Source: an uncultured Lachnospiraceae bacterium
Lineage (GTDB): Bacteria > Bacillota > Clostridia > Lachnospirales > Lachnospiraceae
Direction: 5' to 3'
Length of the DNA: 37,501 bases
NCBI GenBank assembly: GCA_934394615.1
Contig: CAKRRJ010000014.1
Coordinates: forward strand, 1 to 37,501
Shown here in pieces: positions 1 to 7,424 of the stretch. Under the pieces are notes generated by a model that ran no database searches, was not told the DNA's origin, and was given only the letters and a program-made list of their open reading frames with translations. Position numbers and translations under genes: made by a program. Numbering within the stretch: the stretch's first letter is position 1; every line of letters starts with the position of its first letter.

Positions 1-111
1 ACGGAAAATAATTCCATTTTCTTCATATTGCAAAAAAACACGGTCTCCGTGCTCTGCCGCCGCGTTGTGCACCAGATTGTAAACAGTTCTTGTGTTTTCG
101 TAAAGCATCAT
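1..111 (-). CDS. AMP-dependent acyl-CoA ligase-like protein, N-terminus (partial)
   Basis: Only the first 37 codons lie in the window; the gene runs off the left edge. The translation contains a segment reading VYNLVHNAAAEHGDRVFLQY, which resembles the N-terminal lead-in of AMP-forming acyl-CoA synthetases, where a short helix is followed by a GDRVFL-type strand. Two adjacent ATG codons (109-111 and 106-108) follow a GGAGG site at 118-122; the outer one is used here. If the family call is right, the enzyme would activate a carboxylic acid with ATP and CoA in the cytoplasm. The catalytic motifs are outside the window, so this is a family-level guess. Its promoter and a palindrome lie directly upstream. 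Confidence 0.55.
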   Translation of the reverse strand, partial: MMLYENTRTVYNLVHNAAAEHGDRVFLQYEENGIIFR

Positions 112-131
112 ATGATTCCTCCAAATAAAAA

Positions 132-158
132 TGAGACAGATTTTATGCATCTGTCTCA
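132..158. promoter_or_regulatory. Perfect 10-7-10 palindrome at the acyl-CoA ligase promoter (likely operator)
   Basis: TGAGACAGAT and ATCTGTCTCA form a perfect 10-bp inverted repeat with a 7-base spacer. It abuts the -10 element at 159-164 and covers the expected transcription start. Because the start would fall inside the repeat, the full hairpin would not be transcribed, so a repressor operator is more likely than an attenuator. The regulator is unknown. Confidence 0.6.
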
Positions 159-187
159 AATATAACACCATGACTATTTTGTGTAAA
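159..187 (-). promoter_or_regulatory. Sigma-A-type promoter for the acyl-CoA ligase
   Basis: On the minus strand, TTTACA (182-187) and TATATT (159-164) are separated by 17 bases, close to consensus, about 50 bases upstream of the ligase start. Confidence 0.65.
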
Positions 188-272
188 CCTTTTGACCAGT
201 TCGAATTTTTGAACCAAAGAAAGCCCGTCATTCTGTTTCACGCAGCAGACCGGCCACTTAGGGCACTGGCTC

Positions 273-1199
273 CTATACCCACTCCAGCCCCGTCTTCTGA
301 ATCAGACTGATCAGATACCGCTCCGCCTCCGTCTGATAACTCTGCCCCCGGTAGCAGCAGTACAGGCTCCGCTTCATGGGATAATCCTTCACCTGACAGT
401 AATAACCGTTCTGCCCATCCTGCATCAACGGCGACACCGCAATGCCCGGAATGAACGTAAAGCCTCGGTTCAGCGCCACCAGGCGGCTGGCCAGATGAAT
501 GTTTTCTGTCTCGAAGACACGCGCCGGTGTAATCGAAAACTGCTTCAGAAACTGCTCTGCAATCTCCCGCATTCCTCTCCCCTTTTTCAGCAGAATAAGA
601 GACTGGTTCTGAAGCATTTGTGCCTCAATCTGTGGATTCTGCTTTCCCGGTTTCCAGCCTGTTTTTCCTTCTGTAAATGCAGGAGGCACCTGAATATATA
701 CCGGATTTTCCGCAATCATATGGCACTCCAGTTCCGGATCTGTCTGATACATAAATGCCATATCTGTCTTTCCCTGCTTGACCAGATCCTGCAGCACCCC
801 TGCCTTTTCTTCTGTCAGAATCAGCTCCACCTGCGGATATTCCCTCTCGAAATCATCGAAAATCTGAGGAAGCAGAAACTCACCCGTCACTGCCGTAACC
901 CCCAGCACAATGCGTCCGCTCCGACTGCCGCTCAGATCTGAAATCTGCTTGTTCACAGAATGGGAAACCGCGAGCACTTCCCGGCATCCCTTTATGTAAA
1001 TCTCTCCCGCCTGAGTCGGATGCAGATTTCCCCGGTCCCGCACAAACAGCGGCGTGCCAAGACTCCTCTCCAGATCCAGGATCATGCGGCTTAAAGCGGG
1101 CTGGGAAATGTAAAGCTTCTTCGCGGCAGATGTGATATTCTGTTCTTCCTCCACAGTCAGAAGATATTGAACAAGCCGTTCATTTATCATGTGTTCCAT
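273..1199 (-). CDS. LysR-family transcriptional regulator
   Basis: This 308-residue protein has the usual LysR length and layout. An N-terminal winged helix-turn-helix (about residues 8-65, including ITSAAKKLYISQPALSRMI) is followed by a periplasmic-binding-protein-like effector domain (about 90-300). The start at 1199 follows an AAGAAAGGG ribosome site. It is transcribed away from the AtuA-family/DUF4387 pair, and a palindrome sits in the shared intergenic space. By the usual logic of divergent LysR genes, it probably controls that pair in response to its substrate or product. The effector cannot be read from the sequence. Confidence 0.93.
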   Translation of the reverse strand: MEHMINERLVQYLLTVEEEQNITSAAKKLYISQPALSRMILDLERSLGTPLFVRDRGNLHPTQAGEIYIKGCREVLAVSHSVNKQISDLSGSRSGRIVLGVTAVTGEFLLPQIFDDFEREYPQVELILTEEKAGVLQDLVKQGKTDMAFMYQTDPELECHMIAENPVYIQVPPAFTEGKTGWKPGKQNPQIEAQMLQNQSLILLKKGRGMREIAEQFLKQFSITPARVFETENIHLASRLVALNRGFTFIPGIAVSPLMQDGQNGYYCQVKDYPMKRSLYCCYRGQSYQTEAERYLISLIQKTGLEWV

Positions 1200-1223
1200 C
1201 CCTTTCTTATTTTTAGATACATA

Positions 1224-1245
1224 ACCATAATATTTTTGTTATGGT
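1224..1245. promoter_or_regulatory. Inverted repeat between LysR and AtuA-family genes (candidate LysR site)
   Basis: ACCATAA and TTATGGT form a perfect 7-bp inverted repeat with an 8-base AT-rich spacer, 20 bases upstream of the -35 of the divergent gene. Size and position suit a LysR recognition site. Binding by the adjacent regulator is inferred. Confidence 0.6.
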
Positions 1246-1264
1246 GAAATGACATTTTTGGAAT

Positions 1265-1293
1265 TTTACTTTATTATAGTCAGGCATTATAAT
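1265..1293 (+). promoter_or_regulatory. Promoter of the AtuA/DUF4387 operon
   Basis: TTTACT (1265-1270) and a perfect TATAAT (1288-1293) are spaced by 17 bases. The coding start is 67 bases downstream. Confidence 0.65.
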
Positions 1294-1360
1294 GATGTCA
1301 AGAAGTTAAGAAACAGGAAAATACATTTCAAATATGTTGCAAAAACAAGGAGGAAGCATT

Positions 1361-2713
1361 ATGACAAGCGTAAAAGTATTTGTTCCTTATGGCGCAGTCG
1401 GATTAAACTGTACCGAAGAAGCTTTTGAGGCAGGACTGGCCATGAAGCCGGATATCATTTCCAGCGATGCCGGTTCCACCGATTCCGGTCCTTACTACTT
1501 GGGCTCCGGCCACGGAAAATATTCCATTGCCGATGTAAAGCGTGACTTAAAGCGCATGGTACTGGGTGCCGACAAACTGGGCATTCCTATGACCATCGGC
1601 TCTGCCGGAACCTGTGGTTCCGATGAAGGCGTCAACACTGCCCTGAAGCTGATCCGGGAAATCTGCGAAGAGGCCGGCATCCACAAAAAGATTGCCTGCA
1701 TTTACTCCCAGCAGGACCCGGAAGTCATCAAGAAAAAATATCGTGAAGGCAAAATTTCCGCCCTCCACGGTGCACCGGAAATCTCCGAAAAAACCTTTGA
1801 TGAGTGCAGCACCATCGTAGCACTTCTGGGTGCGGAAGCCTACGAAGAAGCATTCAAAAACGGCGCAGACATCATCATTGGCGGACGTTCTACCGACACT
1901 GCAGTTATGGCTGCTTACCCGCTTATGAAGGGCTGTGATCCGGCATCCTGCTGGCATGCGGCCAAGACCGTAGAGTGCGGCGGCGTCTGCACCAGTGCCG
2001 GACTTCCGGGCGGCGTGTTTATGGAACTGGATGAGAAGGGTTTCACCATCCGCTCCGTACAGCCAGGCAGCACGGTATCTCCCTACTCTGTTTCCGCACA
2101 TTTGATCTACGAAAACGCAAACCCGATCCAGCTTACCGAACCAGGCATCCGCATTGACACCAGCACCTCCACTTACACAGCACTCTCCGACAATGCTGTC
2201 CGCGTGGAAGGAACCACTATCGAGTATCTTCCTTATACCATGAAGCTGGAAGGCTCCGGCCCGGTGGGCTATCAGACCGTCAGTATGGCCGGCATCCGCG
2301 ACCGCAAGGTCATGCAGGATCCAATGAAATGGGTCGAGGCTGTATCCAAAGCAGGTATCGACAAGCTGGAAAAGAACGGCATTTCCAAAGACAGCTATCA
2401 TTTCTGGCTGCGTCCTTACGGCTACAACGGCGTATCCGGCATGGATGTCCCGGAAGGCTACGTTCCGAATGAGGTCCTGATGATGCTGACCGTTACTGCC
2501 GACACCCAGGAGATGGCTACCCAGATTACCAAAGCCTTCAACCCGCTGATGCTGCACCACAACATCTTTGAGGGCAAACAGATGCCATCCTACGGCTTTC
2601 TCTTCTCCCCGGCCGAGATGGAACGCGGCGCCATCTACGAGTTCAAGCTCTACCACACCGTATCTGTAGATGACCCGCTGGAGCTTGTACGCATAAATTA
2701 TGCAACTGTCTAG
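1361..2713 (+). CDS. Acyclic terpene utilization AtuA family protein (DUF1446)
   Basis: This is a 450-residue protein. The N-terminus (VFVPYGAVGLNCTEEAFEAG), the DAGSTDSGPYYLGSG segment, the TIGSAGTCG motif and the IIIGGRSTDTAV motif are characteristic of the AtuA/DUF1446 family, found alone or next to DUF4387 proteins in catabolic clusters. The ATG at 1361 follows AAGGAGGAAG; an upstream in-frame ATG has no such site. There is no signal peptide or membrane segment, so it is cytoplasmic. The reaction of most members is not established. In pseudomonads AtuA belongs to citronellol/geraniol catabolism, but that pathway should not be assumed here. It forms a two-gene operon with the DUF4387 gene 26 bases downstream, beside a LysR regulator. 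Confidence 0.88.
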   Translation: MTSVKVFVPYGAVGLNCTEEAFEAGLAMKPDIISSDAGSTDSGPYYLGSGHGKYSIADVKRDLKRMVLGADKLGIPMTIGSAGTCGSDEGVNTALKLIREICEEAGIHKKIACIYSQQDPEVIKKKYREGKISALHGAPEISEKTFDECSTIVALLGAEAYEEAFKNGADIIIGGRSTDTAVMAAYPLMKGCDPASCWHAAKTVECGGVCTSAGLPGGVFMELDEKGFTIRSVQPGSTVSPYSVSAHLIYENANPIQLTEPGIRIDTSTSTYTALSDNAVRVEGTTIEYLPYTMKLEGSGPVGYQTVSMAGIRDRKVMQDPMKWVEAVSKAGIDKLEKNGISKDSYHFWLRPYGYNGVSGMDVPEGYVPNEVLMMLTVTADTQEMATQITKAFNPLMLHHNIFEGKQMPSYGFLFSPAEMERGAIYEFKLYHTVSVDDPLELVRINYATV

Positions 2714-2739
2714 TGTTTTAAATTTATTTGGAGGTCTGA

Positions 2740-3048
2740 ATGATGAGAACCATAGAAAATACAGTGAAATATATCCGCAGCAAAAACGCAGGCCCATTCT
2801 GGCTGACCATCGACGCGTTCTGCAACAGCGTGGAAGATACTGAGAAGGTGGCCGCTGCATTTGAGCGGGAAAAAGAATTTATCGCAAAATCCTACCATGT
2901 AAAACCGGAAGATCTGGAAATCTACTGCCTGAAGCACATCCAGGTGGCCAAGATCAGTTTACCGCGAGTACCGGTGGAAGGCAGCCGTGATGAACGGGAT
3001 ATGCATGGTGGACAGCAGTATGTAAGCCTGCTGGATATTGAGTGCTAG
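2740..3048 (+). CDS. DUF4387 domain protein
   Basis: This is a 102-residue protein covering the whole DUF4387 family length. Recognisable elements are the VKYIRSKNAGPFWLTIDAFC opening, the YHVKPEDLEIYCL segment and the C-terminal RDERDMHGGQQY stretch. GGAGG at 2730-2734 serves one of two consecutive ATG codons (2740 or 2743). DUF4387 proteins are usually encoded directly after, or fused to, an AtuA-family partner, which is the arrangement here and suggests one complex. The biochemical role is unknown. The long hairpin at 3070-3239 begins about 20 bases after its stop. Confidence 0.85.
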   Translation: MMRTIENTVKYIRSKNAGPFWLTIDAFCNSVEDTEKVAAAFEREKEFIAKSYHVKPEDLEIYCLKHIQVAKISLPRVPVEGSRDERDMHGGQQYVSLLDIEC

Positions 3049-3069
3049 GGACGGATCCACTAGAGGTCC

Positions 3070-3239
3070 GGAAATAAATGAGACCGCCTCCCTTTATTTT
3101 CACATATCGTTGTTTGCTTGCTCTCGCCAACACGCGTTCGCCTGTGTCGGATTAACATCCGCCACATTCGGACGTGTGTGCTCAAGATGCAAACAACCTG
3201 ATATGCTGAAAATACCGGAAGGCGGTCTCATTCATTTCC
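3070..3239. repeat. Long imperfect inverted repeat (about 170 bp hairpin element)
   Basis: The outer arms at 3070-3091 and 3217-3239 pair over about 22 bases with two differences. Inner arms at about 3096-3118 and 3189-3213 also pair with a few bulges, and the central part contains further dyads around GTGTCGG and CGGACGTGTG. It lies between the plus-strand DUF4387 gene and the minus-strand acetyltransferase gene, so it could act as a bidirectional terminator, but there is no clean U-run and it is far longer than a terminator. A non-autonomous hairpin element is equally possible. A GCCACAT...CGGAC core resembles the element at 17145-17362. Confidence 0.7.
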
Positions 3240-3306
3240 TGCTGTATTGGCTCCGCTGCGAAGGAATAGCACACAACCAGAACTGTATTGATAATTACTT
3301 ATATTG

Positions 3307-3810
3307 TTATATTCCACACTTATAAACACGCCGATATAAAACTTCCTTCATCTCTTCAAACTTCTCCCGCGTAATGGCGCTTCCATATGTCATGATCCGG
3401 AGCGGCACGGGGGATTTTCCTTTGGAGATGGGCGGCTGGATGTATGGGTATTCATTGAACACAAACCCGTTGCGCTCATAAAATCCGATACGTCTTCGTG
3501 TCAGTTCATCTTCCGGAAGTTCTACTTCCAGGCAGATTGGTTTCTGGTATTGTTTTACCAGTTCCTGCAGCATGGCAGAGCCGGTTCCGCTGTTGCGAAG
3601 AGCCGGATCTACCGCAAAATGTTCGATATAGATGAAAGATTCAAATTCCCAGACAGCGAGAAACCCGGCCGGCATGTAATAAATCCGGTATTCCGGTTCC
3701 TGAAAAAGGGCAATCTGCTCCTCATACGGGCGGTATTCGTCATCCGGGAAGCTGGCCTGCATGATGCGGTAGATTTCCGGGAAATCGGTTTCGTTGATTC
3801 TTTGTAACAT
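3307..3810 (-). CDS. GNAT-family N-acetyltransferase
   Basis: This 167-residue protein has the GNAT fold order. An N-terminal strand (INETDFPEIYRIMQASFP) is followed by the IEHFAVDPALRNSGTGSAML segment, a variant acetyl-CoA pyrophosphate-binding loop (R/Q-x-x-G-x-G/A), and RRRIGFYERNGF near the C-terminus. The ATG at 3810 follows AAAGGAG; the longer upstream reading would run back into the leader hairpin and is rejected. The acceptor substrate is unknown. It is monocistronic, between the hairpin element and the corrinoid operon, with an unusual leader carrying its own terminator-like hairpin. Confidence 0.85.
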   Translation of the reverse strand: MLQRINETDFPEIYRIMQASFPDDEYRPYEEQIALFQEPEYRIYYMPAGFLAVWEFESFIYIEHFAVDPALRNSGTGSAMLQELVKQYQKPICLEVELPEDELTRRRIGFYERNGFVFNEYPYIQPPISKGKSPVPLRIMTYGSAITREKFEEMKEVLYRRVYKCGI

Positions 3811-3839
3811 AAAAACTCCTTTATCCATAATCATCTCTG

Positions 3840-3894
3840 TTTGCGAAAAAAGAGATCGCCGTTTCGTCTGAACCGCGGTCTCTTTTCTCGCAAA
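3840..3894 (-). terminator. Terminator-like hairpin in the leader of the acetyltransferase gene
   Basis: Arms at 3840-3859 and 3875-3894 pair over about 20 bases with two mismatches. On the minus strand the second arm includes a run of six T. It starts only about 7 bases after the predicted transcription start, so it could stop transcription before the gene: an attenuator, or a stabilising 5' hairpin. Confidence 0.5.
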
Positions 3895-3907
3895 CAAAAC
3901 TAGTTCT

Positions 3908-3936
3908 ACTATAATCACTTGCTGTCTTTTCGTCAA
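3908..3936 (-). promoter_or_regulatory. Promoter of the acetyltransferase gene
   Basis: On the minus strand TTGACG (3931-3936) and TATAGT (3908-3913) are 17 bases apart. The predicted start is near 3901. Confidence 0.6.
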
Positions 3937-3963
3937 GCAGACGAATCCACCCGCATTTCAGGC

Positions 3964-4746
3964 TCAGGCCTTTTCCTTCACCCACCCTGGCAGATAATAA
4001 ATCTGCATCTTTCCAGTGGCTTCGTTTCTTGTTACCTGGGCTTCGATGCCAAAGTATTTCCGAATGTTTTCTTTCGTCAGTACTTCTTCCGGTGTGCCGC
4101 GGTCCACAATTTTTCCCTGATACAGAAAGATGATCCGGTCGCAGTAAAGTGCTGCCAGATTCAGGTCATGGATCGAAGAAAATACGGTGACATCCTGCTT
4201 TCTTAAAATGTCCATAATCTGGTACTGGTAGCTGACATCCAGATGGTTGGTGGGCTCATCCAGAACAATATAACGGCTCTCCTGCATCAGCACGCGGGCC
4301 AGCAGGACACGCTGTTTTTCTCCGCCGGAAAGACTTAAATAGGAGCGTGTTTCATAGCCGTTCAGACCGACTTCCCGCAGACATTTCTCGCAAAGTTCCC
4401 GGTCTTTTGCCGTGTCCCCCTCTAGGAATTTCTTATGGGCGTAGCGCCCGAACATGACCATGTCACGCACGGTAAAATCGAATTCCAGCTGGTTTTCCTG
4501 CGCCATAACGGCCAGAGCACCAGCCAGTTTTTTCGCAGAAAGATCCATAATATCTTTTCCGTCAAGAAAGATGGTTCCGCCCTTCGGCTTATAAGTCCGG
4601 TAAATGTGCTTTAACAACGTGGACTTACCGCAGCCATTCGGGCCGACCAGACCCACAAATTCGCCATCTTTGATTTCCAGGGAAATCTGTTCTAAGATGC
4701 GGTCATTTCCGATTTCATAATGCAGATTTTTTACAGTTAAACTCAT
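3964..4746 (-). CDS. btuD: Corrinoid/siderophore-type ABC transporter ATP-binding protein (BtuD-like)
   Basis: This 260-residue ATPase belongs to the FecE/BtuD/FhuC branch. Walker A is GPNGCGKST (residues 35-43), the signature LSLSGGEKQR lies at about 137-146, and Walker B plus D-loop read VLDEPTNHLD (about 161-170). It would sit on the cytoplasmic face of a FecCD-type permease and drive import. Its start overlaps the permease stop by 4 bases, showing translational coupling. The sequence alone cannot separate iron-siderophore from vitamin B12 transport, but the cobalamin riboswitch ahead of the operon favours corrinoids. It is the last gene of the operon. Confidence 0.85.
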   Translation of the reverse strand: MSLTVKNLHYEIGNDRILEQISLEIKDGEFVGLVGPNGCGKSTLLKHIYRTYKPKGGTIFLDGKDIMDLSAKKLAGALAVMAQENQLEFDFTVRDMVMFGRYAHKKFLEGDTAKDRELCEKCLREVGLNGYETRSYLSLSGGEKQRVLLARVLMQESRYIVLDEPTNHLDVSYQYQIMDILRKQDVTVFSSIHDLNLAALYCDRIIFLYQGKIVDRGTPEEVLTKENIRKYFGIEAQVTRNEATGKMQIYYLPGWVKEKA

Positions 4747-5810
4747 CGGCCCACACTTCCTTTCCGAATCAAATACAGGAAGAACGGAGCGCCGAAAAAG
4801 GCCGCGATGACACCGATCGGAAGTTCTTCCGGCGCAATGATGATGCGGGAGATCAGATCCGCGATCATGGCAAAAAGTCCGCCTCCCAGGATGGACATAG
4901 GAATCAGCCGCTTATGGCCGGAACCCACAAATCCACGCATCACATGCGGCACAACCAGCCCTACAAATCCGATAACGCCGCTGACAGAAACTACCACACC
5001 GGTGAGCACGGTGGATGCCAGAATGATGAGCAGTTTGATGCGTCTGGTATCCGCGCCCAGCGTCTCCGCCACATCATCTCCCAGAAGAAGAATGTCCAGT
5101 TCCCGCGCAAATAAAAGGATTACAGCCATCATAATAATAGATACGATAAACACATATTTCACCCTGCTCCAGGTGGCTCCGCTCAAGGAACCGACCATCC
5201 AGTAGAGCGCCATTTTGGTCTTGTCGGAACCATTGTTAAATCCGTATACGATCAGGTTTGTCATGGCGGAAAACAGTGCGGAAGTGGCAATTCCGGCCAG
5301 CACGAGCTGGGTGGATGTGATCCTTCCCTTTAGCGATGCAATGCTTAAGGAAAGGCTGATCGCCACAGCCGCGCCCAGGGTCGCGCCGAAAATTACGGAG
5401 TAGCCGCCAAGGAAACTGAACAGCCCCAGAATGATCACGCTGACTGCTCCTGCGGAAGCACCGGAGGAAATTCCAAGTACATACGGATCTGCCAGCGGAT
5501 TCTTGGTTAACGCCTGCATCAGCACACCGCAAAGGGACAGTCCTGCTCCCACGATAAATGCCATAATCACGCGCGGAAAACGGATATTCCAGATGATATT
5601 TTCTGTTTTCTGCTCCCAGGATACCGCAAAAATATCTTTTCCGGATGTTTTATTTACCAGAATTTTTACAATCTCATCCGGTGATACATGGATGGCACCC
5701 AGGGTCACAGAGATGGTCGTTACTGCCGCGATCAGAAGCAGAACGACCAAAAGCGTGAGTATAAAACGGCCTGTTTCCCGGTCATTTTTTTTACTGATTT
5801 CTGATTTCAT
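4743..5810 (-). CDS. btuC: FecCD-family ABC permease, probable corrinoid importer (BtuC-like)
   Basis: This 355-residue polytopic membrane protein has about ten hydrophobic segments and FecCD/BtuC hallmarks: NIRFPRVIMAFIVGAGLSLC near residue 75, the motif KNPLADPYVLGISSGASAGA near 105, and GFVGLVVPHVMR near 280. It forms the transmembrane channel, normally as a homodimer. It lies between the binding lipoprotein (26-base gap upstream) and the ATPase (4-base overlap downstream). Corrinoid as substrate is inferred from the riboswitch; iron-siderophore transport remains possible from protein sequence alone. Confidence 0.87.
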   Translation of the reverse strand: MKSEISKKNDRETGRFILTLLVVLLLIAAVTTISVTLGAIHVSPDEIVKILVNKTSGKDIFAVSWEQKTENIIWNIRFPRVIMAFIVGAGLSLCGVLMQALTKNPLADPYVLGISSGASAGAVSVIILGLFSFLGGYSVIFGATLGAAVAISLSLSIASLKGRITSTQLVLAGIATSALFSAMTNLIVYGFNNGSDKTKMALYWMVGSLSGATWSRVKYVFIVSIIMMAVILLFARELDILLLGDDVAETLGADTRRIKLLIILASTVLTGVVVSVSGVIGFVGLVVPHVMRGFVGSGHKRLIPMSILGGGLFAMIADLISRIIIAPEELPIGVIAAFFGAPFFLYLIRKGSVGR

Positions 5811-5836
5811 GTTTGTTTTTTCTCCAAAAACAGAGA

Positions 5837-6928
5837 TTAGAATTTATCCGGATACAGCTGCTTTGCGATTTCTTTGACTGCCTCTGCGGAACCTGCGGAA
5901 CCCTGCATATCACTACAGCACGCAGAATAGATTCTGCCCTCTTTGACTGCTCTTAAATCTTTGGTGAATTCGTTGGTCTCCAGGAAGTTTTTCTTCTCGG
6001 AAATATCACCGGTATAGTCCAGAATCAGGATCACATCCGGGTCACGCTCTACGACTTCCTCCCAGGATGGAGTTGCCCAGCCTGCCTCAATATCATCGAA
6101 AATGGAAATGCCGCCAGCCAGCTTGATGATGTCGCCCGGCATACCCTGACATGCGGTAAACGGTGCGTCTTCACCGGAGTCGTATGCAAAAACAGTCACC
6201 GGATTCTGATAAACATCATCCCCCAGAGTATCTTTTACTTCCTGAAGGGTATCCTTCATTGCCTGGATCTTCTCCGATGCCACATCCTCTACTTTAAAGA
6301 TTTTTCCAAGAGTCTCGTAGTCCTTATAAAGATCCTCGAAGGTTGCCTTATCGGAACATACATATGGGAAATACATGGCGATTCCGTTAGCATCGCAGAA
6401 CTCTTTTCCGAAGTTTTTATCGGAGAATACAGAGTCCCATCCCATCAGGAAATCACATCCGGTTGCTACCAGTTCCTCTTTGGAAAGGTTGGAAATGCCT
6501 TTTCCTGCCTCTAACAGCTGCGGCACCTTATCTCTTGCCGGATACTGGGAAACAGTACTCCAGCAGCTTCCTTTGGTATAGCCAGCCATCTGGTCTTCCA
6601 GGCCAAGATCAAAGAAGAAATCTGCCATCTGATCGCCGGATGCAACCACTGCGGACGGCTTCTTTGTAAAGGTATATTCTACGTTCTCGCCCAGACCGGA
6701 ACGCTCCAGGTTTAAGGTAATGGTAACCGGCTCATATGCCTCATCTGCTGTGGAATCGCCAGCTGCTTCGGTCTCCTCTGCGCTGCTCTCCTCAGACTCT
6801 GCTGTGGCGCTCTCTGCTGCAGCCTCAGCTGTTGTCGCAGTATCTGCGCTCTTTGCGCCGCATCCAGCCACCAGGCCAGTAGTCATGCATGCAGCAATGG
6901 TTAAGATTACCAGTTTTTTGTTTCTCAT
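5837..6928 (-). CDS. btuF: ABC transporter substrate-binding lipoprotein, probable corrinoid-binding (BtuF-like)
   Basis: This 363-residue protein starts with a lipoprotein signal (MRNKKLVILTI..., lipobox LVAGC at about residues 17-21), then a Thr/Ala/Glu-rich tether to about residue 55. A periplasmic-binding class III domain follows (segments KKPSAVVASGDQMADFFFDL and RDPDVILILDYTG). The ATG at 6928 follows AGGAGG. The open frame extends another 162 codons upstream only because it happens to read through the riboswitch leader, so the long form is rejected. It would capture ligand outside the cell and deliver it to the FecCD-type permease. The cobalamin riboswitch argues for cobalamin or another corrinoid. 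Confidence 0.85.
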   Translation of the reverse strand: MRNKKLVILTIAACMTTGLVAGCGAKSADTATTAEAAAESATAESEESSAEETEAAGDSTADEAYEPVTITLNLERSGLGENVEYTFTKKPSAVVASGDQMADFFFDLGLEDQMAGYTKGSCWSTVSQYPARDKVPQLLEAGKGISNLSKEELVATGCDFLMGWDSVFSDKNFGKEFCDANGIAMYFPYVCSDKATFEDLYKDYETLGKIFKVEDVASEKIQAMKDTLQEVKDTLGDDVYQNPVTVFAYDSGEDAPFTACQGMPGDIIKLAGGISIFDDIEAGWATPSWEEVVERDPDVILILDYTGDISEKKNFLETNEFTKDLRAVKEGRIYSACCSDMQGSAGSAEAVKEIAKQLYPDKF

Positions 6929-7032
6929 AATTGTTTTCCTCCTGATGTTGAAAAATAGTTGTGTTTTCATTGCCGCTTGCATGCTGCGCAAACGGTAATG
7001 TTTTTTCGTATCACCCATGCAGGAACGCGATG

Positions 7033-7056
7033 TAAAAAACGCGGCCTGTGCCACGC
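7033..7056 (-). terminator. Second terminator-like hairpin in the btu leader
   Basis: On the minus strand GCGTGGC and GCCGCGT pair around a four-base loop and are followed by TTTTTT. It lies about 105 bases before the btuF start, downstream of the riboswitch terminator, so the leader carries more than one potential stop. Confidence 0.5.
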
Positions 7057-7099
7057 AATTGGAATAAGCAATGTGCGCATCCCTGCGGAGCGCTTTTTG

Positions 7100-7173
7100 T
7101 ATGATAGGACGCAATTTCCTATCATATAAAAAAGCACCATCCGATCTACAAAACATAAACCGGATGATGCACC
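7100..7173 (-). terminator. Expression-platform terminator of the cobalamin riboswitch, followed by a second hairpin
   Basis: Arms at about 7134-7143 and 7160-7173 form a GC-containing stem followed by TTTTTT (7128-7133) on the minus strand. Immediately downstream TATGATAGGA and TCCTATCATA (7100-7126) form a perfect 10-bp hairpin. An upstream GGATGC at about 7185 could pair with one arm of the first stem and act as an antiterminator. Confidence 0.65.
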
Positions 7174-7244
7174 GTATTTTTTGCATCCAGGGCAGACTCC
7201 GCCCTTGTTTCCCTTGCCTTGTCATGGACCGTGACAGCAAAAGC

Positions 7245-7415
7245 GGAATAAGCAGGTCTTCTGGCTTGCGCGGCAATGTTGTCTGGTTTCTTCCCATTTC
7301 TTCTATATAATAAACAGTGAAATCCAAACTGCCATAGATGCGCTCACAGCGGCGGCACCGCACGGGACTTACACCCGTTTCCCTTTTCACCGGCCCCGAA
7401 CGGCCGACACTCATT
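7245..7415 (-). ncRNA. Cobalamin riboswitch (B12 box)
   Basis: The minus strand carries the conserved cobalamin aptamer elements in order. GAAAAGGGAAACGGGTG is followed by a TAAGTCCCG segment, then GCGGTGCCGCCGCTGTGA, and finally the B12 box GCCAGAAGACCTGC at about 7252-7265. A promoter lies directly upstream and a U-tailed terminator downstream, giving a transcription-terminating riboswitch ahead of btuF-btuC-btuD. In this family, ligand binding reduces expression of corrinoid uptake genes. This element is the main evidence that the transporter handles corrinoids. Confidence 0.9.
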
Positions 7416-7424
7416 CCGTATGAT

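Noticed and set aside
1547..2860. 437-codon open frame on the minus strand opposite the AtuA-family gene
   Set aside because: It is antisense to a clearly recognisable family protein. Its translation has no family resemblance, and the opening has no ribosome site. It is a codon-bias shadow.
3038..3325. 95-codon plus-strand open frame across the long hairpin
   Set aside because: Its translation is made of the two arms of the inverted repeat, and it overlaps the end of DUF4387 without its own ribosome site.
6929..7414. N-terminal extension of the btuF frame by 162 codons
   Set aside because: It passes through the cobalamin riboswitch and its terminators. The real start is the ATG at 6928, with AGGAGG and a lipoprotein signal.
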